Numbered from the stretch's first letter, positions 25,803 to 34,079 are shown. The stretch is DNA of 51,314 nt from a bacterium (GCA_024228495.1 JAAETJ010000180.1:1-51314), one strand, 5' to 3'. The notes: a model not told the origin generated them from the letters alone. Translations and numbers: made by a program.

Positions 25803-26470
25803 TTGGCTTCTCCCTCAATAGGCCAGCGATTTTCAAACAATATACCCGCCAAGGGTTTTTCGTCCCGCCAGCCCTCTTGTACCAGCATGGGTTTTTCATA
25901 AAATTCGTGTACCGGCCCAATGCATAACAGGGCGATTGGAAGCGCATCTTTTGGGCAATGTAGAGCAGCGCCAAGCTTTTGGGGATCAAATAAGGAGACC
26001 CAGCCAAGCCCGATATTTTCAACTCTTGCTGCCAGCCACATATTTTCAATAGCGCAGGCCACTGAACAAAGTGCCGTTTCAAGCGGCAGGGTGCGTCGTC
26101 CCAGCAGCGTGCCATCATCGGGGGCTAGCACGACAGCGACAAGCTGCGCGCAGGTGCGGATGCCTTCCAGCTTGAGTTTCAGGAAATCATTTTTACGTAC
26201 CCCGATCTCACTGGCGGTGTTGCTGATTTCTTCATCGACCAGCCGGGCAATGTCTTTGCGCAATTGTTCATTTTGAATGCTGATAAAGCGCCAGGGCTGC
26301 ATGAGGCCAACCGAGGGAGCCAGATGAGCGGCCTCGAACAAACGATCCATCACGTCGTTTGGCACGCTGGCGCCTTGGATGAAATGGCGCATGTCACGGC
26401 GCGCCGCCAGCACCTTGTACAAGGTCGCGCGTTCGTCTTTGTTAAAAATGATCTGCATGTTGTTAGCCAT
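25799..26470 (-). CDS. bluB: 5,6-dimethylbenzimidazole synthase
   Basis: A flavin-destructase of about 223 residues that breaks FMNH2 with molecular oxygen to give the lower base of B12. It belongs to the nitroreductase fold; family marks are AARRDMRHF near residue 22 (with the conserved Asp), the AHLAPSVGLMQPWRF block near 47 and a GLGWVSLFDP block near 153. In many relatives the second block reads PSVGNSQPWRF; here NS is LM. The start used is the ATG at 26470 (MANNMQI); MQII and the longer frame to 26488 are alternatives. It overlaps the ferredoxin-like gene. Its presence means the organism makes true cobalamin under some oxygen. Confidence 0.93.
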   Translation of the reverse strand: MANNMQIIFNKDERATLYKVLAARRDMRHFIQGASVPNDVMDRLFEAAHLAPSVGLMQPWRFISIQNEQLRKDIARLVDEEISNTASEIGVRKNDFLKLKLEGIRTCAQLVAVVLAPDDGTLLGRRTLPLETALCSVACAIENMWLAARVENIGLGWVSLFDPQKLGAALHCPKDALPIALLCIGPVHEFYEKPMLVQEGWRDEKPLAGILFENRWPIEGEAK

Positions 26471-26801
26471 TTCTGCATTGATGACCAATCAGATCTTCAA
26501 CCAGCACGCCACCAACAAGATGCTCATTGATAATGCGGTCTAGATTTTCCTCGGTGACATTATAATACCAGATGCCATCGGGCTGAATGGACAGCACCGG
26601 TCCCGATTTGCAGGTGGCAAAAGAATGGGTGCGGGTGCGCTTGACGCGCAAGTCGCCCTTGTTGATCCTCGCCTCATGAAACTTTTCACCTAGCACGCCA
26701 AATAGGGTCTTTGCCTCTCCTTCTTGCGTACAAAGGGGGCCAACGCACACCAGCATATGCCGGTGATAGTCGATCATTGCGGGTTTTTCCAATTCACTCA
26801 T
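26463..26801 (-). CDS. Thioredoxin-like [2Fe-2S] ferredoxin domain protein
   Basis: This 112-residue protein resembles the thioredoxin-fold ferredoxins found in alphaproteobacterial cob clusters: MLVCVGPLC near residue 16, then RTRTHSFATCKSGPV near 56, then DGIWYYNVTEENLDRII and NEHLVGGV. As I recall the family, the middle motif reads SCFATCK with two Cys; here the first of those is replaced (HSFATC), leaving one Cys at that site plus C19, C24 and a late Cys four residues from the end. An unusual cluster ligation or loss of the cluster is possible. It lies between cobJ and bluB with overlaps, so it may pass electrons to a B12 enzyme. Partner unknown. Confidence 0.7.
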   Translation of the reverse strand: MSELEKPAMIDYHRHMLVCVGPLCTQEGEAKTLFGVLGEKFHEARINKGDLRVKRTRTHSFATCKSGPVLSIQPDGIWYYNVTEENLDRIINEHLVGGVLVEDLIGHQCRNG

Positions 26802-28165
26802 TGATCTGAAGTCTCCAATTGTTTGGCAGCGGATTGATGAGATTGCCAGTTTACTTCAAAAGCCTTGAAGGCAGCGTCATCAAATTGTTTGTCGGTGCGC
26901 ACGAGCGATATGTTGAAAACGGAATGCCCGTGAATGTCGGTAAAAAAAGCGCTGCGATAGCTGTCGTCCCTGCGTACCAGCGTGACTTTGGTGACAGATG
27001 ACCAGTTGATATGCAGATGGAAATGATCGTTTTCGATATTGAGCCAATCGTTTTTTTGTACCAGGTCTTTTGCATGCGTTTTCAGCTCGCTAATGGCCCC
27101 TGCTTCTGACCGTACAACGGCGCGCAACAGCCCCCATTGTTTGGCGGCTTCAATGATAGAAAAGGTATCACCTTCGATGGCCAAGGCTTCGAAATCGCCT
27201 GCTTTGTCATCATCACTTGCCGCTGTTATTGCTTGCAGGATCTGACCCAGAGGGGCGTTAAAATGTTCTGCGACCTTGCGCAGGGTATGGAACTTGCCAT
27301 TGCGCATATATTCACGCACCACGCCATGCCATTCGGTCAGGCCCATAGAGAGCGAGCGACCTTTTTTCTCCCCTTCCAGAGCATCGCCGGTAATGCCATC
27401 ATATTTATTGGCGTAACCGCGCCGGGTGATCATTAAACCGTCTTGCGTGAAAGTGCTGCTATTGCCAATCAGTACTGTTGTCAGCATGCCTATTTCGTAT
27501 CCGCTCATCTCGTCAAGTCGCACCATCTGGATATCCTGACGACGGCGATAGGCTGATTTTACTATGGCAACGGGGGTATCTGGCTTGCGGTAGCGCAGCA
27601 AGATTTCTTGCGCCTGTTCGATTTGCCCGTAGCGACGGCTGCTCTTTGGATTATAAAGTGCAATGACGAAATCACTGGCTCCCACAGCATTGAGACGCTT
27701 GGCGATGGTCGGCCAGGGGGTCAGCAGATCCGACAGGGAGATCGAGCAAAAGTCATGTGTGAGGGGAGCGCCAACCAGCGATGCGCAAGCGCTAAGTGCC
27801 GTTGTTCCCGGGATGATCTCCACCTTGATATCATGGTCCGGCATCCAGCCTTCTTGCAGCAGCACTTCAAAGGTAGGTCCCGCCATGCCGTAAACGCCGA
27901 TATCGCCAGATGATATGAGCGCCACGGTCTTGCCCATTTTTGCCTGATCATAGGCTTCGATGCAGCGATCAATTTCTTCGGTCATGCCCTTGCGGATGAT
28001 TTCCTTGCCGACCAACAGATCCTTCACGAGCTTGATATATGTGGAATAGCCGATGATGACATCCGCCTCTTGCATGGCTTCAAGAGCGCGCAAGCTCATA
28101 TGTTCCCTGGCGCCGGGACCAACGCCCACCAGCAGTATTTTGCCGTGTTTGTTTTCTGTACTCAT
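26798..28165 (-). CDS. cobJ: CobJ/CbiH C17-methyltransferase fused to a HemS/ChuX-like domain
   Basis: This 455-residue protein has two parts. Residues 1-250 are a tetrapyrrole methylase: LLVGVGPGAREHMSLRALEA at the N-terminus, GDIGVYGMAGPTFEVL near 85, IIPGTTALSACASLVGAPLT near 118 and LYNPKSSRR near 169, all typical of the ring-contracting C17-methyltransferase. Residues 265-440 are not part of usual CobJ. They resemble one repeat of the hemin-utilisation proteins HemS/HmuS/ChuX: a LRKVAEHFNAPLGQIL helix, then a LLRAVVRSEAGAISE segment, then NDWLNIENDHFHLHI with VTKVTLVRRDD and a FFTDIHGHSVFNISLVR strand pair. The HemS link is my pattern reading and needs a profile search. A heme- or corrinoid-binding add-on would fit a B12 enzyme. 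The gene overlaps cobE and the ferredoxin gene by four bases. Confidence 0.88.
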   Translation of the reverse strand: MSTENKHGKILLVGVGPGAREHMSLRALEAMQEADVIIGYSTYIKLVKDLLVGKEIIRKGMTEEIDRCIEAYDQAKMGKTVALISSGDIGVYGMAGPTFEVLLQEGWMPDHDIKVEIIPGTTALSACASLVGAPLTHDFCSISLSDLLTPWPTIAKRLNAVGASDFVIALYNPKSSRRYGQIEQAQEILLRYRKPDTPVAIVKSAYRRRQDIQMVRLDEMSGYEIGMLTTVLIGNSSTFTQDGLMITRRGYANKYDGITGDALEGEKKGRSLSMGLTEWHGVVREYMRNGKFHTLRKVAEHFNAPLGQILQAITAASDDDKAGDFEALAIEGDTFSIIEAAKQWGLLRAVVRSEAGAISELKTHAKDLVQKNDWLNIENDHFHLHINWSSVTKVTLVRRDDSYRSAFFTDIHGHSVFNISLVRTDKQFDDAAFKAFEVNWQSHQSAAKQLETSDQ

Positions 28166-28563
28166 GTCACTTCTTTCACTTTGACAATAGAGATGGTGGC
28201 GTTTTTACCATCTGCTCCTTTGTGTTTGAATTTTTCTACCAGCAGATTGCTCATATCGGTATTGGCAGCCAGAATGGCGGCCGCTTCCGAGACGGCCGGT
28301 GTCCCCATATATTTACGCACCACTTCTGACGGGTTTGGTACCGGGACCGCAGCCAGTTGTTTGGCGCTATAAAACTGCAATGGCCAGTCATGATCGCGAG
28401 AGAGCGTCAGTAAAGCCACTTCATCATTCTTTTTGTCGATTGTCGCCAAAGACTTGACGGTGTTGCGCGCCAGATCAATCGTGGCAAGCGCCAGATCAAT
28501 GGCCACTTCCAATGTTGCTTTTGGTGTGCCACGATCACAACCAATGCCAAGGATGACTTTCAT
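28162..28563 (-). CDS. cobE: CobE / CbiG C-terminal domain protein
   Basis: This 133-residue protein corresponds to the C-terminal domain of CbiG, found separately as CobE in some bacteria. Motifs are MKVILGIGCDRGTP at the N-terminus, VPVPNPSEVVRKYMGTPAVS near residue 72 and the following EAAAI. CbiG opens the acetyl-bearing lactone ring of cobalt-precorrin-5A. Here the domain is its own gene, starting one base after the stop of the cbiG N-terminal gene, so the two probably work together as a split CbiG. It overlaps cobJ downstream. Confidence 0.87.
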   Translation of the reverse strand: MKVILGIGCDRGTPKATLEVAIDLALATIDLARNTVKSLATIDKKNDEVALLTLSRDHDWPLQFYSAKQLAAVPVPNPSEVVRKYMGTPAVSEAAAILAANTDMSNLLVEKFKHKGADGKNATISIVKVKEVT

Positions 28564-28564
28564 G

Positions 28565-29308
28565 CTATTGCCCCTCTGGCGGGCGGTAGACGATGAGACG
28601 CTCGGCCAAGTTGTCCCACATGGATTGCGGAACTTCTTTTTGGGTGATCCACAAAATACTTTTGTGAGCGTTCAGGTCGACATCGGCAAAGCGCTCGAAC
28701 AGATGGATATTTTTGGGCAGAGGTGTTTTTGGTTTCCACCAGTCCTTTGATCCGCATTCCTGCACGAGCGCTACAGGTTCGTCATTGACGATATGGGCCG
28801 AGACGCGAATGAGGTTCCATTTGGGGGCTTCGATCTTCCAGTCAAGATCACGTCCCAATATATCGACCGCGATGGTTTTGCGGGCATCTGACGCGGTGGT
28901 AAGGACGGCGCGTGCACCTAAAATGGTGGCTAACTGTTCAGCAAATTCATTGGCGCCACCGACATGGCCGGACAAGACGGGGATGACATATTGCGCGGCA
29001 TCATCGACCACCACGACGCCCGGGTCGATCTCCTTGGATTTGAGATGGGGAGATATAAGCCGCACAACGGCACCAAGTGAAACAAAGAAAACGATCTGGT
29101 CAAATTGCTCAAACAAGTGATCGATCTGGGCTTTGCTGGGGCCTTCATAGGTGTGCAGCCGGTCTTTGAAAGGTTTGAAATTTTCAGCAAACTTTATAGG
29201 CACGGCGATGGTTGCATCCGTTAGCTCGGTTGCAGCTTTTTTGACGAGTTCGCAGCCATGCTTGGTGATGGCCAAAAGGGCAACTTTCTGATTTGGGCTA
29301 CCGGTCAT
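28565..29308 (-). CDS. cbiG: Cobalt-precorrin-5A hydrolase CbiG, N-terminal and middle domains
   Basis: This 247-residue protein carries the CbiG N-terminal and mid domains: KVALLAITKHGCELVKKA at the N-terminus, IVFFVSLGAVVRLISPHLKS near residue 70, VVVVDDAAQYVIPVLSGHVG near 98 and GANEFAEQLA followed by LTTASDA. The usual C-terminal domain is missing and encoded by the next gene (cobE). The start is the ATG at 29308, overlapping the cobI stop as ATGA; the longer frame to 29380 lies in cobI. CbiG belongs to the cobalt-early route, where acetaldehyde is released. Confidence 0.92.
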   Translation of the reverse strand: MTGSPNQKVALLAITKHGCELVKKAATELTDATIAVPIKFAENFKPFKDRLHTYEGPSKAQIDHLFEQFDQIVFFVSLGAVVRLISPHLKSKEIDPGVVVVDDAAQYVIPVLSGHVGGANEFAEQLATILGARAVLTTASDARKTIAVDILGRDLDWKIEAPKWNLIRVSAHIVNDEPVALVQECGSKDWWKPKTPLPKNIHLFERFADVDLNAHKSILWITQKEVPQSMWDNLAERLIVYRPPEGQ

Positions 29309-30120
29309 GGGTTCAGTACACTTTCTTTTTTGTCGCTGTCTTTGCCTTGATTGTCTGAGTTCAAAGGTTTCTTGCGGCAACCACCCAAGATTTCGCCGCG
29401 TTCGCGATCCGGATTTTTGACGAGCATCAAGGAGAGATAGTTGACGGTTTGTCCCTTGAGAGTGGAGACATCGTGCACCACGCGCTCTTCGAGGCTACCG
29501 GCTTTCTCTATGAAGGCGGCGTGTTGCGTAAGTCCTCGTTGCTCCAGCAGGGCGATAATATCATCCAGCAAAGGTTTGACTTTCATCAGCACCAATGTGT
29601 CAAATTGATCGAGCAATTGATCAATAGTCTTGATGCCGTAATTGGCCGGGATCACTGCCATTTTATCGTCAACCTCGGTGAGCGGGAATTGCAAACGGGC
29701 GGCGGCGGCATTGAACGAGGAAACGCCAGCAATGGTTTCAATCGTAATACTGCTATCCATGGCGGTGACGTGCCGCGCCAGATGTCCAAAAGTCGAATAG
29801 GTCGAGGCGTCCCCTTCCACCAGAAATATCACATCGAGCCCGGTGTTCAAAACTTCCAATACTTTTTCCGCAGCCCGTTGGCGAAACTTGCCAAGCTTGC
29901 TCTCGTCATGGGTCATGGGAAATATCAGCGCGCAATGATCACCTGGTGGTGCAAGTCCGGCGCGGGTGGCAATGTTCATCGCATAGCTGTCGCTTTTTGA
30001 ATTGCGCACCGGATAGGTCCAATAGGCGTCCCGGCGCAACAAGCTGTCCGCTTTGCGCGTGATTAGCTCTGGGTCGCCGGGACCAACCGAGACGCCGTAT
30101 AGTTTTCCGTTCTTTTTCAT
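29305..30120 (-). CDS. cobI: Precorrin-2 / cobalt-precorrin-2 C20-methyltransferase
   Basis: This 271-residue SAM-dependent tetrapyrrole methylase (CobI/CbiL) has GVSVGPGDPELITRKADSLL at the N-terminus, PMTHDESKL near residue 68, LVEGDASTYSTFGHLARHV near 100 and ETIAGVSSFNAAAARLQFPL near 128. Together these identify the C20 enzyme. With CbiX present, its natural substrate may carry cobalt already. A gap of about 50 bp separates it from the unknown gene upstream, and it overlaps cbiG downstream. Confidence 0.95.
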   Translation of the reverse strand: MKKNGKLYGVSVGPGDPELITRKADSLLRRDAYWTYPVRNSKSDSYAMNIATRAGLAPPGDHCALIFPMTHDESKLGKFRQRAAEKVLEVLNTGLDVIFLVEGDASTYSTFGHLARHVTAMDSSITIETIAGVSSFNAAAARLQFPLTEVDDKMAVIPANYGIKTIDQLLDQFDTLVLMKVKPLLDDIIALLEQRGLTQHAAFIEKAGSLEERVVHDVSTLKGQTVNYLSLMLVKNPDRERGEILGGCRKKPLNSDNQGKDSDKKESVLNP

Positions 30121-30172
30121 TTTACTGTTCGTTTAATCCTCTGGGAAGGTGGCTATGTCGAGGCTCACCGTG

Positions 30173-30808
30173 TCAGTTATTTTTTCTGCAATGATTTTTG
30201 TAACTATTGATATTTGCAAAAAGGGCGTTTAGTTCGTTCTCTTTTTGGGGTTTGAAATGGAGTGTAATTCCCGATTTGGATAAATGACTGGATCGGGATC
30301 CACTACACATATGTAGAAGGTGAGAACTTAAGAAATTTTTGAGCTTCGTTGCTGATGCCGTGGGATCAGCGGGTTGTCCGCCAGGCGAAGAGGAGCCGCT
30401 TTGCAGGGTTCTTAGATTGGTGAGTTGAATGGCTATGCTCGCTTTATTTGTGAATTGAAGGGCGAGAAAGGCAATGCGCTTGCGACGTTTCCCTTTTCCA
30501 ATATAAGTCTGTAATTTTTTTATTTCTGGCAGGTGTATGATTATTTCTTCTCTTTTATGTTGTTTTGGAGAATTGCAATTGTTTATTCTGCGGGCATCTA
30601 TCGATATAAGACAGCTCGTCGTCCGGACATCATATGTGCTTGCATTACTATCGGAATAAGCCATGAGGTGTTTTTTCAGGCCATATTCTATTTTTTTCTC
30701 AAGGGCAGTTATGTCCGCATCTTCTGTGCTCATGAGGTAAGTTACAATAAGGATCGCAGCAAAACCACCGACAATGGCCAAGATAAGTTGTGTTCCGGTA
30801 TAGTTCAT
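30173..30808 (-). CDS. Unknown single-TM protein inside the cob operon
   Basis: This 211-residue protein begins MNYTGTQLILAIVGGFAAIL, with a TM helix at residues 5-26. A short acidic stretch (STEDADITALEKK) and a basic mixed region follow; four or five Cys are scattered over the rest. The ATG at 30808 has AAGGAAG upstream and lies one base beyond the cobL stop, so it is co-transcribed with cobL. No motif or family is recognised, and base use is more AT-rich than the neighbours. The soluble part most likely lies on one face of the inner membrane. It could be a pathway accessory or an inserted passenger gene. Confidence 0.6.
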   Translation of the reverse strand: MNYTGTQLILAIVGGFAAILIVTYLMSTEDADITALEKKIEYGLKKHLMAYSDSNASTYDVRTTSCLISIDARRINNCNSPKQHKREEIIIHLPEIKKLQTYIGKGKRRKRIAFLALQFTNKASIAIQLTNLRTLQSGSSSPGGQPADPTASATKLKNFLSSHLLHMCSGSRSSHLSKSGITLHFKPQKENELNALFANINSYKNHCRKNN

Positions 30809-30809
30809 A

Positions 30810-32126
30810 TCAAGTCTTCCTTGCGCTGATAATCCATACAAGATTTTGCGCCGTAAAGCGGTGCATGTGCAAGATGGGCTTGCTGCGTGATACCTGCATT
30901 TGCGTGACGTCCCAATTGACGTCCAGTTCTTTTAATGTGTTGGTGGCAGTTGCCAGATTTTCAATGGTGACAAAATTCATTACGAGGGTGCCATCTGGTT
31001 TCAAGCGTTTCATGATGAGGCGAATGAGATCCCCCAGATTGCCACCAGAACCACCAATAAAAACAGCGTCAGGGTCGGGCCATTTGTCAAGACCATCAGG
31101 GGCTTTACTCTGTAGAAGATGATAATTGTGTACGCCAAGATCTCGCCGATTCTGCTCCGCGATCACGGCGTCCGCATTGTTTTTCTCAATAGCGTATATA
31201 TAGCCATCGGGGACGAGACGGGCTGCTTCGAGGCCAACGGAGCCAGAGCCAGCGCCAATATCCCAGACGATAGATTCTTTGTGCAATTGCATGTAGGCCA
31301 GCGACACGGCACGTACCTCTCGCTTGGTGATCAGTCCCTTGTCGGGTTTGCGCTGATGGAATCGTTTATCGGGAAGGCCGAACAGAACATGTTTTGGCTT
31401 CAGGTTCACACGCCAGAGCAGCACAATATTGGGATCGGCAAATGTGTGATCAGCCGCCTCCTTGATGGTGAGATCGTTGATGAGGCGCTCGCTGTCCCTT
31501 TGCAGATGTTCAACAATCGCCATTTGAAAATCACCTTGTAGGCCTTGCGCGATCAGCATGCGGGCCAGGCGGTCAGGGCTGTTTTGAGGACTGGTGAATA
31601 TGGCCATGCGGTCATGGTTTTGCACCGCGTGCAAGACGGGATAGAGGCCATGCTCGACGCCCTTGGTGTGATCCCATTCTCCCATATCCTTGCTATGCAC
31701 CGAACAGATTTTGAGCTCGTGCCACGGGATGCCAAGACGGGCGCACGCCAGCTGTACCATCGATAGGTTTGGTAAAATTTCAAAAGCTTCAATGCAAAGC
31801 CGCGATTGCAAAAAGCCTGCAATGCCATGGCAAAGAGGATCGCCGGTGGCCAGTACCACGACGCGCTTGCCAGCTGATTGTGCGTTGCTGATTTGCTCTG
31901 GTACCTGCATGAGATGTCCTGTGAGGTCAAATGTCTGGCAATCTCTGGCAAAAACCTGTTCGAACAGGTTGAGTGTGCGGGTGCCGCCAATTACGAGATC
32001 GGCAGAACCTATATGATCAAGCATGGGCTCGGTCAGTCCTGCTACGCCATCATCATGCACGCCGATGATACGGCAGGGATTGATGGAGGGAGCTTTCGAA
32101 GCGATCAGTTCAGTCGGCTTGTTCAT
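30810..32126 (-). CDS. cobL: Precorrin-6Y C5,15-methyltransferase (decarboxylating), CbiE-CbiT fusion
   Basis: This 438-residue bifunctional enzyme methylates C5 and C15 and decarboxylates the C12 acetate. Its N-terminal CbiE half (to about residue 220) has ADLVIGGTRTL, VVVLATGDPLCHGIAGFL and LPNLSMVQLACARLGIPW. The C-terminal CbiT half has GLITKREVRAVSL, the SAM motif VWDIGAGSGSVGLEAARL near residue 289 and AVFIGGSGGNLGDLI near 356. Both halves are complete. It overlaps cbiD by four bases. Confidence 0.96.
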   Translation of the reverse strand: MNKPTELIASKAPSINPCRIIGVHDDGVAGLTEPMLDHIGSADLVIGGTRTLNLFEQVFARDCQTFDLTGHLMQVPEQISNAQSAGKRVVVLATGDPLCHGIAGFLQSRLCIEAFEILPNLSMVQLACARLGIPWHELKICSVHSKDMGEWDHTKGVEHGLYPVLHAVQNHDRMAIFTSPQNSPDRLARMLIAQGLQGDFQMAIVEHLQRDSERLINDLTIKEAADHTFADPNIVLLWRVNLKPKHVLFGLPDKRFHQRKPDKGLITKREVRAVSLAYMQLHKESIVWDIGAGSGSVGLEAARLVPDGYIYAIEKNNADAVIAEQNRRDLGVHNYHLLQSKAPDGLDKWPDPDAVFIGGSGGNLGDLIRLIMKRLKPDGTLVMNFVTIENLATATNTLKELDVNWDVTQMQVSRSKPILHMHRFTAQNLVWIISARKT

Positions 32127-33244
32127 TGATTGCCCTCTTGTGACCTTGCTTCTGCCACTTGCGTACCCTTGAAATCGCTAACCAGCACTCTGAGCGTGAA
32201 TTTGTCCCGGTAGCGCCCTGTCACGGTGTCGATGACTTTCTCGGCCACCGCTTGCTGGAAGGCGATGTCCATGCCCAGCGGTTCGAGGCGTTCAATGGCG
32301 AAGCGGGCGGTGATAGCGGTAGCAATTTCGTTGCAGACATCTTCGGCGACCCCAAGTTCAACTGCGATCTCTGCGAGCATTTGCGTGTTGACCTTGGAGC
32401 GTCCGGCATGGGTGATGGTTTCACCCTGGGCAATCTTGGTGAGCTTGCCGATCATGCCGCCAATGATGACATGCTTGATGCCTACCTTGACGGAGGTGTC
32501 CAGCGCATAGCGCAAGAAATCACCCATTTGTACGAAGCAAACAGGGGGCAGGTGCGAGAGCTGTTTGATGACGAATTTTTCGGTGCGCCCGCCAGTCGTC
32601 AGCACGATCGTATCTTGGCCATTGGCTTTGGCAACTTCAATTCCCTGAATGACGCTGGCCCGAAATGCGACGGTGGAATAGGGGCGTACGATACCTGTTG
32701 TACCAAGAATCGAAATGCCACCCAATATGCCGAGGCGGGCATTGATGGAGTGGGTTGCCATTTTCTCACCGCCGGGTACCGAGATGGTCACTTCCAGTCC
32801 CTGTTCTTGTAACAATTTATCTCCGGCAGCACGCACATTTTCCTCGATATTTTGACGTGGCACCGGATTGATGGCGGGGCCGCCAACTTCCAAACCAAGT
32901 CCGGTAAGGGTAACAGTGCCAACACCGTCGCCCCCTTTTAGCAGCACTTTGCCGCTGGCATCTGGTAACAGGCATACGTCAGCGGTGAGATGTGCTTTAT
33001 CGGTGCAATCGGGGTCATCGCCTGCATCCTTGATGACCACGGCATGAGCGTAATTATCATTGAGCCGCGCTTCGATGACCTCAAATTTTACCAGCTGGCC
33101 ATTGGGCAACTTGCATTCAATGTGGTCAGGAATTTCCCTCGTTACCAGTCCCTGGGTCGCAGCTTTTGCCGCCGCCGCTGAACAAGCGCCCGTCGTGAAA
33201 CCGGTGCGATCTCCACGTTTCTTCTTTTTGGGTTTATTCGTCAC
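32123..33244 (-). CDS. cbiD: Cobalt-precorrin-5B C1-methyltransferase
   Basis: This 373-residue protein methylates C1 in the cobalt-early route; a typical aerobic pathway uses CobF instead. Marks are GDRTGFTTGACSAAAAKAA at the N-terminus, KDAGDDPDCTDKAHL near residue 74, GGDGVGTVTLTGL near 105, ILGTTGIVRPYS near 180 and VIIGGMIGKLTKIAQG near 263. The start I choose is the GTG at 33244, giving the normal family length. The longer open frame to 33379 runs through a palindromic repeat and is not protein-like. Confidence 0.94.
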   Translation of the reverse strand: MTNKPKKKKRGDRTGFTTGACSAAAAKAATQGLVTREIPDHIECKLPNGQLVKFEVIEARLNDNYAHAVVIKDAGDDPDCTDKAHLTADVCLLPDASGKVLLKGGDGVGTVTLTGLGLEVGGPAINPVPRQNIEENVRAAGDKLLQEQGLEVTISVPGGEKMATHSINARLGILGGISILGTTGIVRPYSTVAFRASVIQGIEVAKANGQDTIVLTTGGRTEKFVIKQLSHLPPVCFVQMGDFLRYALDTSVKVGIKHVIIGGMIGKLTKIAQGETITHAGRSKVNTQMLAEIAVELGVAEDVCNEIATAITARFAIERLEPLGMDIAFQQAVAEKVIDTVTGRYRDKFTLRVLVSDFKGTQVAEARSQEGNQ

Positions 33245-33256
33245 GATAGATCTAAC

Positions 33257-33374
33257 CCCCTCACCCCGACTCTCTCTCCCTTTTTTCTCCAAAGAGAGGA
33301 GGAGAGGGAGTAAAGCTGGCTCGGCTGAACGCCTTTTGCTGCCTCTCCCATAGAGAGAGGGCTGGGGTGAGGGG
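33257..33374. repeat. Large imperfect palindrome between cobH and cbiD
   Basis: CCCCTCACCCC (33257-33267) and GGGGTGAGGGG (33364-33374) are perfect arms. Inside, CTCTCTCCC and GAGAGAGGG-type purine/pyrimidine tracts pair further (GGAGAGGGAG near 33301). CCCTCACCCC...GGGTGAGGGG elements of this kind recur between genes in many proteobacteria. It interrupts an otherwise overlapping operon and would form a strong RNA hairpin just upstream of cbiD. Confidence 0.8.
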
Positions 33375-33407
33375 AGCAAAAGCTAGTATTTTCTCTAAAC
33401 CAAACCT

Positions 33408-34079
33408 TCATTTGCTCGCCTTTTGTTTGGTTTCGGCTAGTGCCAGCAGGGCATGGATGGCGGCAACTACCAGCGTCGAGCCGCCCTTGCGCCCGCGGGT
33501 GGTCATCCAGGGAATGGTGCCTAGTTCCGCCAGCACATTTTTTGATTCTTCCGCCGACACAAACCCCACCGGCATACCAACGATAAGCGCTGGATTGATC
33601 CCGTCTTCCTTGATCATGCGAATGATTTCCAGCAGAGCGGTAGGCGCGTTACCTATGGCGACGATGCCGCCATTGAGTAATTCAAGATTTTGCGCTTTGC
33701 GCATGGCCTGTACCGCTCTGGTGCTGTTCATCTGCTTGGCCTTGGCGATTACGTCTTCATCCGAGATAAAGTGATGAGGTACGGTACCAAAATGTGACAA
33801 TCGTGGTTTTGATAGCCCCACGCAAATCATTTCTACATCAGCGACAATCGCTGCACCTGACATGATTGCGCTGAGCCCGGCACTGACACAATCGGGATGA
33901 AATTTTGTGAGGCCGTTAAATTCAAAATCGGCGGTGGCGTGGATCATGCGTCGGACAATCTGCCACTGCGCCTCGCTATAATTGCCACGTTCGCCAGCTT
34001 CATGATCGACAATCGCGAAACTGTCATGCTCGATCTGTTGACCAGCTTTGGTCATTTGTTCGGTTATTGCATTGCTCAT
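33408..34079 (-). CDS. cobH: Precorrin-8X methylmutase
   Basis: This 223-residue protein (CobH/CbiC) moves the C11 methyl group to C12 to give (hydrogeno)cobyrinate. It has IVRRMIHATADFEF near residue 42 with the catalytic His, PIVADVEM-like AAIVADVEMICVGL near 76, AIGNAPTALLEI near 146 and GMPVGFVSAEESK near 168. Complete and typical. It overlaps cbiX by four bases; a palindromic repeat follows its stop before cbiD. Confidence 0.96.
   Translation of the reverse strand: MSNAITEQMTKAGQQIEHDSFAIVDHEAGERGNYSEAQWQIVRRMIHATADFEFNGLTKFHPDCVSAGLSAIMSGAAIVADVEMICVGLSKPRLSHFGTVPHHFISDEDVIAKAKQMNSTRAVQAMRKAQNLELLNGGIVAIGNAPTALLEIIRMIKEDGINPALIVGMPVGFVSAEESKNVLAELGTIPWMTTRGRKGGSTLVVAAIHALLALAETKQKASK

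Noticed and set aside
33245-33379. Upstream extension of CbiD
   Set aside because: The sequence is a palindromic repeat and translates to low-complexity Leu/Ser/Arg sequence unlike CbiD proteins.
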